Part shown: positions 7,567 to 15,775 of the stretch, piece by piece
Position numbering within the stretch: the stretch's first letter is position 1
Layout of the letters: each line of letters begins with the position of its first letter
Source of the DNA: Eubacteriales bacterium
Lineage (GTDB): Bacteria > Bacillota > Clostridia > Oscillospirales > Butyricicoccaceae
Assembly: GCA_030524205.1 (NCBI GenBank)
Contig: JAUNGZ010000021.1
Location: forward strand, 1 to 42,048
Reading direction: 5' to 3'
Length of the DNA: 42,048 bases
The notes under the pieces: generated by a model
Told to the model about the DNA's origin: nothing
The model's database searches: none
Seen by the model: the letters and a program-made list of their open reading frames with translations, nothing else
Position numbers and translations under genes: made by a program

Positions 7567-8220
7567 TCAGTTCATTTTGAAGCCGTCGTACACGACCCAG
7601 TCGGGAACGGCGCAGGCATTCTCATCGGTGAGCGCGCCGAACATGGCGCCGTTTTCGTCATTTTCTATGACGACGGTGTTTGTGCTGCCGTCCCACGAAA
7701 CCTTGTAGCCGTACATTTCAGCCACAGCGCGGATGGGCAGATAGGTGCGGCCGTCCTTGATGACGGGCGCGGTGTCGATGGTGAACGCGCCGGGATCGAT
7801 GGAAGCGTCCATCGTTTCCTTCAGCGTGCCGCCCGACCAGATTTCGGTATGCTCGTAGGCGATCTCGTTCTGTCCTTCCTGAAAGAACAGGCGCAGGCGG
7901 AAATCGTCCGAAAAGGTTTGCAGGCCGGGCACGCCGAAAATCTCCTCGTTCTCCAGCTGGCCGGGGACGATAACATGGAAATCCGTGCAGGCGACCTGCG
8001 CGGCGCTGTTCCAGCCGACCTCGCAGCCCAGAACCGTCGCTACCGCACGCAGCGGAACCATCGTGCGGTCGTTTTCGTCGACAAAGGGGAAGGCGTCGGT
8101 AAAGGCGACGGCTCCGCCGTTCACGGTCACGTGGATATCACCGTTCGCCGCCGAGGCGGTGCCGATCAGCGCGGAAAGTAGAGCGGCGCCGCAAATCAGG
8201 GATAATAGACGTTTTTTCAT
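7567..8220 (-). CDS. Secreted protein with copper-amine-oxidase-type stalk domains
   Basis: 217 residues with a Sec signal peptide (KKR, then LLSLICGAALLSALIG, then the cleavage motif ASA-A). Two stalk-domain repeats follow. The first contains VDENDRTMVPLRAVATVLGCEVGW, the second IKDGRTYLPIRAVAEMYGYKVSWD; PxRAVAE-type blocks are typical of the Cu_amine_oxidN1 domain in Firmicute surface proteins. No catalytic domain is attached, so a structural or ligand-binding role at the cell surface is likely (inference). The ATG at 8220 has AAAGGGGGA 6 nt upstream; an in-frame TTG at 8241 lies in the ribosome site itself. The upstream minus-strand region is AT-rich with TATAAT- and TATAAA-like hexamers. 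Confidence 0.85.
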   Translation of the reverse strand: MKKRLLSLICGAALLSALIGTASAANGDIHVTVNGGAVAFTDAFPFVDENDRTMVPLRAVATVLGCEVGWNSAAQVACTDFHVIVPGQLENEEIFGVPGLQTFSDDFRLRLFFQEGQNEIAYEHTEIWSGGTLKETMDASIDPGAFTIDTAPVIKDGRTYLPIRAVAEMYGYKVSWDGSTNTVVIENDENGAMFGALTDENACAVPDWVVYDGFKMN

Positions 8221-8383
8221 ATAGAGTCCCCCTTTTTTCAATTATATTTTTATACTAGCAGAACGGGATAGGAAAAGATAGCGGTTATCCCTACAAAATG
8301 CAAAAAAATTTTTTGTGAAAAAAGAGGATTTTTTAAATCCACTTCGTATTTAAATAATACAAGCCTTTTTGGCGGGGAGAGTG

Positions 8384-9394
8384 ATGCGAATGGCAACCGT
8401 GCGCGAGCAGCAGCAGGAGCGCGAAAAACAGACGCTTGCGGACTGGGCGACAAAATCCTATAATACGCGCGGCCGGTCGAAGCCGATGGAGGAATGCCCC
8501 TACCGCACCTGCTTTCAGCGCGACCGCGACCGCATCATCCATTCCAAGGCGTTCCGGCGGCTGTCCAATAAAACGCAGGTCTTTATTTCGCCCGAGGGCG
8601 ATCATTACCGCGCGCGGCTGACGCATACGCTCGAGGTGGCGCAGATCGCGCGCACGGTCGCGCGGGCGCTGTGCCTGAACGAGGATCTGACCGAGGCAAT
8701 CGCGCTGGGCCATGATCTGGGCCATACGCCGTTCGGCCACGCGGGCGAGCGCGCGCTCGACGAGGTCTGCCCGCTGGGCTTCCGGCATAACGAGCAGAGC
8801 CTGCGCATGGTCGACCGGCTCGAGCAGCTCAACCTGACCTGGGAGGTGCGCGACGGCATCGTGTGCCACACGGGCAAAAAGCCGGCCGGCACGCCGGAGG
8901 GCCGCATCATCCACTTTGCCGACCGCATCGCCTACATCAACCACGATATCGACGATGCGGTGCGCGGCGGGCTGCTCCGCGCGGAGGATATCCCCGCGGA
9001 TCTGCTTGACCGGCTGGGACACACGCACGGGCAGCGCATCGACACCATGGTAACCGCGATGATCTTCTATGGCCAGCAGCATCACGAGATCGGCATGGAC
9101 AGCCGCGTGCACGACGATATGATGGCGCTGCGCGGGTTCATGTTCGCCCATGTGTATCAGGGCACCGACGCGCAGAGCGAGGAGCAGCGCGCGAAAAATA
9201 TGCTGCGCAGCCTGTACGAGTATTTCGTCCGCTTTCCGGACGAGCTGCCCGAGGATTACCGGCGTCTGCGCGCCGGGGGCGATCCGCTCGAGCGCGTCGT
9301 CTGCGACTATATCGCGTGCATGACCGACCGCTACTCCATTGCGACCTATAAAAAATTATTTATTCCGAAAAGCTGGAATAAGATTGAAGATTGA
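8384..9394 (+). CDS. dgt: Deoxyguanosinetriphosphate triphosphohydrolase-like protein
   Basis: 336 residues. It hydrolyses dNTPs to deoxynucleosides and triphosphate and so affects the dNTP pool. The HD-domain metal site is visible: H81 in ARLTHTLEVAQIAR, the HD pair at 110-111 in GHDLGHTPFGHAGE, and a later FADRIAYINHDIDDA aspartate. Its length fits the shorter type-2 subfamily rather than E. coli Dgt. Several starts are close together (TTG 8369, GTG 8381, ATG 8384, ATG 8390); GGGGAG at 8374-8379 best serves 8384 or 8390. It leads a dgt-dnaG-rpoD run, an arrangement common in Firmicutes. Confidence 0.9.
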   Translation: MRMATVREQQQEREKQTLADWATKSYNTRGRSKPMEECPYRTCFQRDRDRIIHSKAFRRLSNKTQVFISPEGDHYRARLTHTLEVAQIARTVARALCLNEDLTEAIALGHDLGHTPFGHAGERALDEVCPLGFRHNEQSLRMVDRLEQLNLTWEVRDGIVCHTGKKPAGTPEGRIIHFADRIAYINHDIDDAVRGGLLRAEDIPADLLDRLGHTHGQRIDTMVTAMIFYGQQHHEIGMDSRVHDDMMALRGFMFAHVYQGTDAQSEEQRAKNMLRSLYEYFVRFPDELPEDYRRLRAGGDPLERVVCDYIACMTDRYSIATYKKLFIPKSWNKIED

Positions 9395-9430
9395 CGAAAA
9401 CGGTTATGATACAGGGAAGGAGGGGGCAGT

Positions 9431-11197
9431 ATGCCGTTTGACCGCGTATTTCTGGACGAGCTTGCCGCCCGGAACGATATTGTAGAGATCGTTTCGCAGT
9501 ATGTGCAGCTAAAAAAAAGCGGGGCGAATTATTTCGGCCTGTGTCCCTTCCATAACGAGAAAACCGCTTCGTTTTCCGTTTCGCCGGACAAGCAGATTTT
9601 CCACTGCTTCGGCTGCGGCGCGGGCGGCGGCGTGATCACGTTCGTGATGAAAGCCGAGGGGCTGGAATTTCCGGACGCGGTGCGCTTTTTGGCGGATAAG
9701 GCGGGCATGCAGGTGCCCGAGCAGGGCGAGGCCGACCGCAAGGCCGCCCGGCACCGGGAGCGGCTGTACGCCTTGTGCAAGGACGCCGGACGGTTTTATT
9801 ACGACACGCTGTGGCTGCCGGAAAACCGGGCGGTGCAGCAGTATTTTCTGAACCGAGGCCTGCATCGGCGCGTGATGAACCAATTCGGCTTGGGCTACGC
9901 GCCCGATTCCTTCCACGCGCTGCTCGATGCGATGGCCGCCAAGGGCTACACGCGGGACGAGCTGATGGACGCGGGCCTGATCAGCCGCAGCGAAAAGGGG
10001 CATGTGTACGACCGGTTCCGCAATCGCGTCATGTTCCCGATCATCGACGTGCGCGGCAATGTGATCGCGTTCGGCGGGCGCGTGATGGACGACTCCAAGC
10101 CCAAATACCTCAATTCGCCCGAAACCCCGATTTTCCACAAGAGCCGCAACCTGTTCGCGCTCAATCTGGCCAAGACGACGCGGAACGGATGCTTCATTCT
10201 CGCGGAGGGCTATATGGACGTGATCGCGCTGCATCAGGCGGGCTTCGACTCGGCGGTCGCCTCGCTCGGCACCTCGCTGACCGAGGAGCAGGCGCGCATG
10301 ATCGCGCGGCACACCGGCCAGATCGTGATTTCCTACGACGCGGACGGGGCCGGGCAGGCCGCCGCCCAGCGCGCGATCGACATCCTGAAAAAGTGTGATC
10401 TGCAGGTCAAGGTGCTCAAAATTCCGGGCGCGAAGGATCCGGACGAGTTCATCCGGGAAAAGGGAGCGGACGCGTTCCGCGCGATCATCGAGCGCAGCGA
10501 AAACCACAACGCCTATCGGCTCGAGCAGATCGCGTCTAAATACGATCTGGAGGACGACGAGGCGCGCGTGCTTTTCCTCAGGGACGCGGCGCGCATGCTC
10601 GCGGGCATCGAAAGCGGCGTTGAGCGCGAGGTTTACGCAGGCCGCGCGGCCAAAATGGCGGGCGTTACGCCCGAGGCCATGAACAACGAGGTGCGGCGCG
10701 AGCTGAATATCCGTCAAAAGAAGAGAAAAGCCGCCGAGCGGCGCGAGATCCGCTCGCCCGTCGGCATGGCGCAGCCCAAGGACCGCACGCTCGCCTATAC
10801 CGACGTCAAGTCGGCCAAGGCGGAGGAGAACGTGCTGCGGCTGCTCTTTTCCGATCAGAAGCTGATTGCGGAAACCGAAAAAGAACTGCCGCCGGCGTGG
10901 TTCTCGGCCGCTGTGCTGCGTAAGATATACGAGCGCGCGCTGGAGCTCGACCGCGGCGGGCAGATCGTCGACGTGCTGGCGTTTGAGGGCTGGCTCGAGC
11001 CGAACGAGATGAGCCATCTGTCCGGTATTCTGGGGCAGGCCGTGCCGCCCGGCGAGCATCGGCAGGATCTTGCGGATTACATAGATACCATACGCATGCA
11101 GCGCGTCAAGGATGGGACGCTTACCGAGGCGGGGGAGGACCCGCTGCTGACTTTTGGACGCATAAAAAAACAAAACGCGGGAGGACAAACGATATGA
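9431..11197 (+). CDS. dnaG: DNA primase
   Basis: 588 residues, normal for DnaG. It makes RNA primers for replication at the fork. The N-terminal CHC2 zinc finger uses C38, H41, C59 and C62 ([11 protein letters not shown] ... [10 protein letters not shown]). The TOPRIM core has E259 in AEGYMDV and the D303/D305 pair in SYDADGAGQ. The C-terminal part should bind the DnaB helicase. GAAGGAGGGGG precedes the ATG. The stop overlaps the rpoD start (ATGA at 11194). Confidence 0.97.
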   Translation: MPFDRVFLDELAARNDIVEIVSQYVQLKKSGANYFGLCPFHNEKTASFSVSPDKQIFHCFGCGAGGGVITFVMKAEGLEFPDAVRFLADKAGMQVPEQGEADRKAARHRERLYALCKDAGRFYYDTLWLPENRAVQQYFLNRGLHRRVMNQFGLGYAPDSFHALLDAMAAKGYTRDELMDAGLISRSEKGHVYDRFRNRVMFPIIDVRGNVIAFGGRVMDDSKPKYLNSPETPIFHKSRNLFALNLAKTTRNGCFILAEGYMDVIALHQAGFDSAVASLGTSLTEEQARMIARHTGQIVISYDADGAGQAAAQRAIDILKKCDLQVKVLKIPGAKDPDEFIREKGADAFRAIIERSENHNAYRLEQIASKYDLEDDEARVLFLRDAARMLAGIESGVEREVYAGRAAKMAGVTPEAMNNEVRRELNIRQKKRKAAERREIRSPVGMAQPKDRTLAYTDVKSAKAEENVLRLLFSDQKLIAETEKELPPAWFSAAVLRKIYERALELDRGGQIVDVLAFEGWLEPNEMSHLSGILGQAVPPGEHRQDLADYIDTIRMQRVKDGTLTEAGEDPLLTFGRIKKQNAGGQTI

Positions 11198-12420
11198 CGA
11201 CGATGGGAAACAGCGCGCCGGAGCAGGCGGTTGACCAGCAGCAGGTGATCAAGGATCTGCTTGCGCTGGGCAAAAAGAACGGAAGGCTGACGCTGAAGGA
11301 GATCGCGGACGCGCTCGGCCAGCTCGAGCTGGAAAGCGACGATATCGACAAGCTGTACGAAACCATGGAGGCCATGGGGATCGAAATTGAGGCCGAAGGC
11401 GTGCTCGAGAAAATGGCCAACGACGACGACGAGGTGTTCGAGCCGGAGGAGGTCGAGGAGGTTCCCGAGGAGGAGCTGGTCGATACCTCGGCGATGGCCG
11501 AAACCTTTGCGATCGACGACCCGGTGCGCATGTACCTGAAGGAGATCGGCAAGGTCGACCTGCTCTCGCCGGAGGAGGAAATCACGCTGGCCGAGCAGAT
11601 GCTGCGCGGCAACGAAGCGCTGGAGAGAATAGAAGCCGAGGGCGATCCCATCCCCGCGGACGAGCGCGCCGCGCTCGATAAAGCGATTCGGGACGGTGAG
11701 CGCGCCAAAAAGCGCCTTGCCGAGGCAAACCTCCGTCTGGTCGTGTCCATCGCCAAGCGATACGTCGGCCGCGGCATGCTGTTCCTCGACCTGATTCAGG
11801 AGGGCAATCTGGGTCTGATTAAGGCGGTCGAGAAATTCGACTCGACCAAGGGCTTTAAATTCTCGACCTACGCGACCTGGTGGATCCGGCAGGCGATCAC
11901 GCGCGCGATCGCCGATCAGGCGCGCACCATCCGCATTCCGGTGCACATGGTCGAGACGATCAACAAGGTGATCCGCGTGTCCCGCCAGCTTTTGCAGGAG
12001 CTGGGCCACGATCCCAGCCCGGAGGAAATTGCCAAGGAAATGTCCATGCCGGTCGACCGGGTGCGCGATATTCTGAAGATCGCGCAGGAGCCGGTTTCGC
12101 TCGAGACCCCGATCGGCGAGGAGGAGGATTCCCACCTCGGCGATTTCATCCCGGACGACGACGCGCCCGAACCGGCGGAGGCCGCCTCCTTCATGCTGCT
12201 TAAGGAGCAGCTCGTCGAAGTGCTCAAAACGCTCACGCCGCGTGAGGAAAAGGTGCTGCGCCTGCGCTTTGGCATCGAGGATGGCCACACCCGCACGCTC
12301 GAGGAGGTCGGCAAGGAGTTTAACGTCACCCGTGAGCGCATCCGCCAGATCGAAGCAAAGGCGCTGCGCAAGCTGCGCCATCCTTCGCGCTCGAAGAAGC
12401 TCAAGGATTTTCTGAATTGA
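11194..12420 (+). CDS. rpoD: Primary RNA polymerase sigma factor (sigma-A / sigma-70)
   Basis: 408 residues. It directs RNA polymerase to housekeeping promoters. Present are region 1.1 (acidic N-terminus), region 1.2 ([17 protein letters not shown]), region 2 ([40 protein letters not shown], then [14 protein letters not shown]), region 3, and the region 4 helix-turn-helix ([30 protein letters not shown]). The many TTGACA/TATAAT promoters in this window fit this factor. The start overlaps the dnaG stop; GGGAGGA lies upstream. Confidence 0.97.
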   Translation: MTTMGNSAPEQAVDQQQVIKDLLALGKKNGRLTLKEIADALGQLELESDDIDKLYETMEAMGIEIEAEGVLEKMANDDDEVFEPEEVEEVPEEELVDTSAMAETFAIDDPVRMYLKEIGKVDLLSPEEEITLAEQMLRGNEALERIEAEGDPIPADERAALDKAIRDGERAKKRLAEANLRLVVSIAKRYVGRGMLFLDLIQEGNLGLIKAVEKFDSTKGFKFSTYATWWIRQAITRAIADQARTIRIPVHMVETINKVIRVSRQLLQELGHDPSPEEIAKEMSMPVDRVRDILKIAQEPVSLETPIGEEEDSHLGDFIPDDDAPEPAEAASFMLLKEQLVEVLKTLTPREEKVLRLRFGIEDGHTRTLEEVGKEFNVTRERIRQIEAKALRKLRHPSRSKKLKDFLN

Positions 12421-12436
12421 CCCAAACCATAAAAAG

Positions 12437-12466
12437 GGCCGCCCTGTTGGGCGGCCTTCCTTATTT
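12437..12466. terminator. Bidirectional terminator between rpoD and the XRE regulator
   Basis: GGCCGCCC (12437-12444) pairs with GGGCGGCC (12449-12456) around TGTT. An A run lies upstream and TTCCTTATTT downstream, so it can serve both convergent genes. Confidence 0.75.
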
Positions 12467-12758
12467 AATCGAGCGAGGTCAGCAGCGAGGATAATAGGCT
12501 TCGCTGGTCCGGAGTGAGCGAAATGAGAAAATCGTGCAGATGGTTTTCAACCGTATTGCCGTCGCCGGGGTTGAAAAAATCGTGCAGGGAAATATGTAAT
12601 GCGTCGCAGACTAACTCCAGATTATCCACTGTGATCCCTTTTTCACCGAGCTCCACCGAGCGGAGAAAGCTTTGCGAAAGTCCGCAAAGGTTGGCAAGCC
12701 GATTGGTCGTCAAGTTCCTTCGTTCGCGCAGCATGGCAATGCGCGTTCCTACATCCAT
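12465..12758 (-). CDS. XRE-family (Cro/C1-type HTH) transcriptional regulator
   Basis: 97 residues. The helix-turn-helix spans about residues 6-60: RIAMLRERRNLTTNRLANLCGLSQSFLRSVELGEKGITVDNLELVCDALHISLHDFF, the usual HTH_3 pattern. A short C-terminal extension (about 35 residues) may give dimerisation. AGGAGGAG precedes the ATG. It is divergent from an 82-residue gene across a 112-bp AT-rich gap, so it may control itself and that gene (inference). Confidence 0.85.
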   Translation of the reverse strand: MDVGTRIAMLRERRNLTTNRLANLCGLSQSFLRSVELGEKGITVDNLELVCDALHISLHDFFNPGDGNTVENHLHDFLISLTPDQRSLLSSLLTSLD

Positions 12759-12808
12759 AATGTCGCTCCTCCTGCTTATCTATACTTTAGCAAAAATAGG
12801 ATTGAATA

Positions 12809-12837
12809 TTTACATCTATAAAAATATATAGTATACT
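12809..12837 (+). promoter_or_regulatory. Promoter for the 82-residue gene
   Basis: TTTACA (12809-12814), 17-nt spacer, TATACT (12832-12837). The gap with the divergent XRE gene is strongly AT-rich (12779-12852), in contrast with the flanking DNA. Confidence 0.6.
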
Positions 12838-12870
12838 TATAAATATAGAATAAGAGGGGAGCCTCAGACG

Positions 12871-13119
12871 GTGAAAAGTGGTGAAACGCTCGGTCTGTTG
12901 GATCGGCTGGCGGCAGAAACAGGCTGTAATTATATGTCCGATCTGCGCAGCGGCGCGGTTCTGCCAAGAATCGGCAAAACAGTTTGCCGCATCGCGCCTG
13001 AAGAATACGAGTTGAGCGAATGGCTGGATGCGGTTCAGTACATATGCGGAAAACGGCCGGACACGGGCAGCGCGAGCGAAGCCCGCGCTTATCTGATTCG
13101 GTGGACGGAAGAAAAGTAA
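12871..13119 (+). CDS. Small hypothetical protein (82 residues)
   Basis: Not recognised. A soluble, mixed-charge protein with two cysteines in its first half and one in VQYICGKR. It has no signal peptide or membrane segment. The GTG at 12871 is chosen because GAGGGGA (12854-12860) lies 10 nt upstream and a good promoter precedes it. It has its own strong terminator, so it is an independent transcription unit. The divergent XRE gene is the only contextual clue. It could be a small regulatory or stress protein; I do not assign a function. Confidence 0.6.
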   Translation: MKSGETLGLLDRLAAETGCNYMSDLRSGAVLPRIGKTVCRIAPEEYELSEWLDAVQYICGKRPDTGSASEARAYLIRWTEEK

Positions 13120-13128
13120 CACAAACAA

Positions 13129-13157
13129 AGCGCCCCGCTTACGCGGGGCGCTTTTTT
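13129..13157. terminator. Bidirectional terminator
   Basis: AGCGCCCCGC (13129-13138) pairs with GCGGGGCGCT (13143-13152) around TTAC, with TTTTTT after it and an A-rich flank before it. It serves the 82-residue gene and the convergent amidotransferase gene. Confidence 0.85.
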
Positions 13158-13159
13158 GC

Positions 13160-13825
13160 TCAGCACCGGCGGACAAGCCATTCAAACAGCGGCAGATGGT
13201 TTTCCGTGCCGACGTCGCTGCACAGCGGCGGCACCATGCGCTCGGGATGCCACTGCACGCCGAGCAGCGGCGCGGACGGATGGCGCAGCGCTTCGATCGT
13301 GCCGTCGGGCGCGCGCGCCGCAACGGCGAGCGGAGGCGCGACGCGCTCGACCGCCTGATGGTGATAGCTGTTGACGGTGGGCGCCGCGCCGACCAGCGCC
13401 GCAAGTGGCGCCGAGCAGGCGACCGGATGACAGCCCGCCGCATGGCCGTCGATATGCTGCTTCAGCGTGCCGCCAAGAAAGACGTTGACCACCTGAATGC
13501 CGCGGCAGACGCCGAGAATCGGCTTGCCGCGGCTGAAGAACGCCTCGAACAGCGACTGCTCCTCCGCATCCCGCACGGGGTCGATGGATAATTGGTCGCT
13601 TTCGCGCTTTTGCCCGAATAAGGCGGGATGCACGTCCCCACCGCCCGAAAGCAGCAGGCCGTCGCAGCGTTCGGCCAGCAGGGCGACGCTGCCGCGCGTA
13701 TACAGCGCGCCGGCGGCGCCCGCCGCGTCCAAACAGGCGCCGTAAAGCTCGGATTGCTGGCGGGACATGGACAAGTTGCCCATTATCCGGCCGCTGGAAA
13801 TCAAAATCAGTGGATGTTGCACCAT
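13160..13825 (-). CDS. Gamma-glutamyl-gamma-aminobutyrate hydrolase family protein (class I amidotransferase fold)
   Basis: 221 residues. The class I glutamine amidotransferase triad is visible: nucleophile Cys in KPILGVCRGIQVVN, and His plus Glu in LLGVQWHPE. LLLSGGGDVHPALFG and the NSYHHQAV block are typical of the PuuD-like peptidase C26 family, which cleaves gamma-glutamyl amides. No synthetase domain is attached. The true substrate is unknown. GGGAGGG is just upstream of the ATG. Its start region faces the strong promoter of the Na/Pi transporter gene. Confidence 0.85.
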   Translation of the reverse strand: MVQHPLILISSGRIMGNLSMSRQQSELYGACLDAAGAAGALYTRGSVALLAERCDGLLLSGGGDVHPALFGQKRESDQLSIDPVRDAEEQSLFEAFFSRGKPILGVCRGIQVVNVFLGGTLKQHIDGHAAGCHPVACSAPLAALVGAAPTVNSYHHQAVERVAPPLAVAARAPDGTIEALRHPSAPLLGVQWHPERMVPPLCSDVGTENHLPLFEWLVRRC

Positions 13826-13850
13826 GTTTGCCCTCCCGGCTGTTTTTTCG

Positions 13851-13880
13851 TTGACAGCTATTTGTGAAGTACGGTATACT
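13851..13880 (+). promoter_or_regulatory. Strong promoter for the Na/Pi cotransporter gene
   Basis: Perfect -35 TTGACA (13851-13856), 18-nt spacer, TATACT (13875-13880), about 58 nt upstream of the start codon. Confidence 0.8.
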
Positions 13881-13937
13881 TAATACGTATGGGAAATGAT
13901 AAAGATGTGTAAATAGCAGGTGAAATGGAGGAAGCGC

Positions 13938-15725
13938 ATGGGGTTCAATGTGCTGTCGCTCATGCAGATGGTCGGTGGTTTGGCACTGTTCGTTTACGGC
14001 ATGACGACGATGGGGAAGGGCTTGGAGCGTGCGGCCGGTTCCAAATTGGAAAAAACGCTTGAAAAGATGACGGGCAACGTGTTCAAGGCGCTGTTGATGG
14101 GTATGGTCGTCACCATGGTTATCCAATCGTCCTCAGCGACGACGGTCATGGTGGTCGGCTTTGTCAACGCCGGTATTATGACGCTGCGGCAGTCGGTGGG
14201 CGTCATTCTGGGCGCGAACATCGGTACGACGATCACCGCGCAGATTCTGCGCTTGGATTCCGGCGGGGGGCTGGGCGACAATCTGCTCCTGCAAATACTC
14301 AAGCCAAAGTATCTGGCGTATGTGATTGTGCTGGCCGGCGTCATTATCATGATGATGGCGAAAAAGCGCCGTACGCGCGATATCGCCGATATCTTTTCAG
14401 GTTTTGGTATTTTATTTATCGGTATGTCGATAATGGAAAGCGCGGTAGCGCCGCTGGCTGATCTGCCGCAGTTTTCGCAGCTGTTCGCGGCGATCTCCAA
14501 CCCGGTGCTCGGCGTGCTGGTCGGCGCGGGCGTTACGGCGATCATCCAGTCGTCCTCAGCGTCTGTCGGTATTTTGCAGGCGCTGTCCACGACCGGCGCG
14601 ATCACCTATGCGGCGGCGGTGCCAATCATACTGGGGCAGAATATCGGTACCTGTATCACGGCGTTCCTGTCCTCGCTTGGCGGCTCTAAAAACGCCCGCC
14701 GCACAGCGATGGTGCACTTTTATTTCAATTTGATCGGCTCAATCGTCTTTTTGATCGGTATTTATACCCTGCAATATTCGGTTGGCTTTTCGTTCTGGGA
14801 AGCTGCGATCGACAAAGGCGGTATTGCGAATTTCCACACGCTGTTCAACGTCGGCTGCACGCTGCTGTTCCTGCCGTTTACCAAGCTTTTGGTACGGCTG
14901 GCCGAGTGGAGCGTGCCCTCGGGCGAGCAGCAGGAGGACCCGCTGGCCAAACTCGAGCCGCGCTTTTTGACCACGCCCGCGCTGGCGCTCGAGCAGGCGC
15001 AGCGCTGCATCGCCGATATGGGCGACGCGGCCAAGCAGAATTTCCAAGTGGCGACAGAACCGCTGTTTTCGGGCTCCGTGCCCAATGAGGACGCTTTTCG
15101 CGAGCATGAGAGCTTCCTTGACCGCGCGGAGGTTGAAATTGCTCGCTATTTGACCAACATCCACAATATTCGCTCGGTCGATCAGCGCAGACAGACGGCC
15201 GAGATGATGCATTCGCTGTCAGACTTTGAAAAGATCGGCGACTATGCGCAGAATATTTTTGAACGGGTGGATGAATTCCGGCAGGCGGGCCTTTCGTTCT
15301 CCCCGGCGGCGATGCAGGAGCTGCATACCATGTGCAACGCGGTCGGTGAAGCGCTCGACTTGACCGTAGAGGGCTATGTGACGCGGTCGGTGTCGGTCGC
15401 GCGCACGGTCGAGCCGGTCGAGGAGGTCGTCGACACGCTCAAGGAACGGCTCAAGTCCCGCCATATCGCGCGGCTGGGCGCGGGCGAGTGCACGATGCAG
15501 ATCGGCATCCATTTCCTCGATATCGTGCATGATCTGGAGAAAATCAGCGACCATTGCTCCAATATTGCCATTTACACCATCCAGCTTGGCGAGGGCGCGG
15601 AGGAGTTCGACACGCATGAATACGCCAAGGAAGAATACAAATCGACCGCCCAGTTTGCGGAAAAGCTGCGTTATTATCAGCAGAAGTATCTGACGCAGAT
15701 TGACGCGGTTCCCTCCAAGGCATAA
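13938..15725 (+). CDS. Na+/phosphate cotransporter family protein with PhoU-like domain
   Basis: 595 residues. The N-terminal half (about 1-320) is membrane-embedded with two inverted repeats, each bearing the Na/Pi-cotransporter signature: QSSSATT (63-69) and QSSSASV (204-210), plus GANIGTTITAQ and GQNIGTCITAF. The C-terminal half is soluble, helical and PhoU-like (AEMMHSLSDFEKIGDYAQNI and HDLEKISDHCSNIAIY are metal-binding-type PhoU repeats). The family (NptA/YjbB) moves phosphate with sodium. GGAGGA lies 5 nt before the ATG at 13938; a GTG 18 nt earlier is less likely. It is monocistronic, with its own promoter and terminator. Confidence 0.9.
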   Translation: MGFNVLSLMQMVGGLALFVYGMTTMGKGLERAAGSKLEKTLEKMTGNVFKALLMGMVVTMVIQSSSATTVMVVGFVNAGIMTLRQSVGVILGANIGTTITAQILRLDSGGGLGDNLLLQILKPKYLAYVIVLAGVIIMMMAKKRRTRDIADIFSGFGILFIGMSIMESAVAPLADLPQFSQLFAAISNPVLGVLVGAGVTAIIQSSSASVGILQALSTTGAITYAAAVPIILGQNIGTCITAFLSSLGGSKNARRTAMVHFYFNLIGSIVFLIGIYTLQYSVGFSFWEAAIDKGGIANFHTLFNVGCTLLFLPFTKLLVRLAEWSVPSGEQQEDPLAKLEPRFLTTPALALEQAQRCIADMGDAAKQNFQVATEPLFSGSVPNEDAFREHESFLDRAEVEIARYLTNIHNIRSVDQRRQTAEMMHSLSDFEKIGDYAQNIFERVDEFRQAGLSFSPAAMQELHTMCNAVGEALDLTVEGYVTRSVSVARTVEPVEEVVDTLKERLKSRHIARLGAGECTMQIGIHFLDIVHDLEKISDHCSNIAIYTIQLGEGAEEFDTHEYAKEEYKSTAQFAEKLRYYQQKYLTQIDAVPSKA

Positions 15726-15736
15726 AACAGTATATG

Positions 15737-15772
15737 AAAAGCGCCGCGTGCTTTAGAACGCGGCGCTTTTTG
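15737..15772. terminator. Bidirectional terminator
   Basis: AAAAGCGCCGCG (15737-15748) pairs with CGCGGCGCTTTT (15759-15770). It separates the Na/Pi transporter gene from the convergent coiled-coil gene. Confidence 0.85.
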
Positions 15773-15775
15773 CAT

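Noticed and set aside
12465-13119. Toxin-antitoxin pair (XRE antitoxin plus 82-residue protein)
   Set aside because: The genes are divergent rather than in one operon, and the small protein shows no toxin motif.
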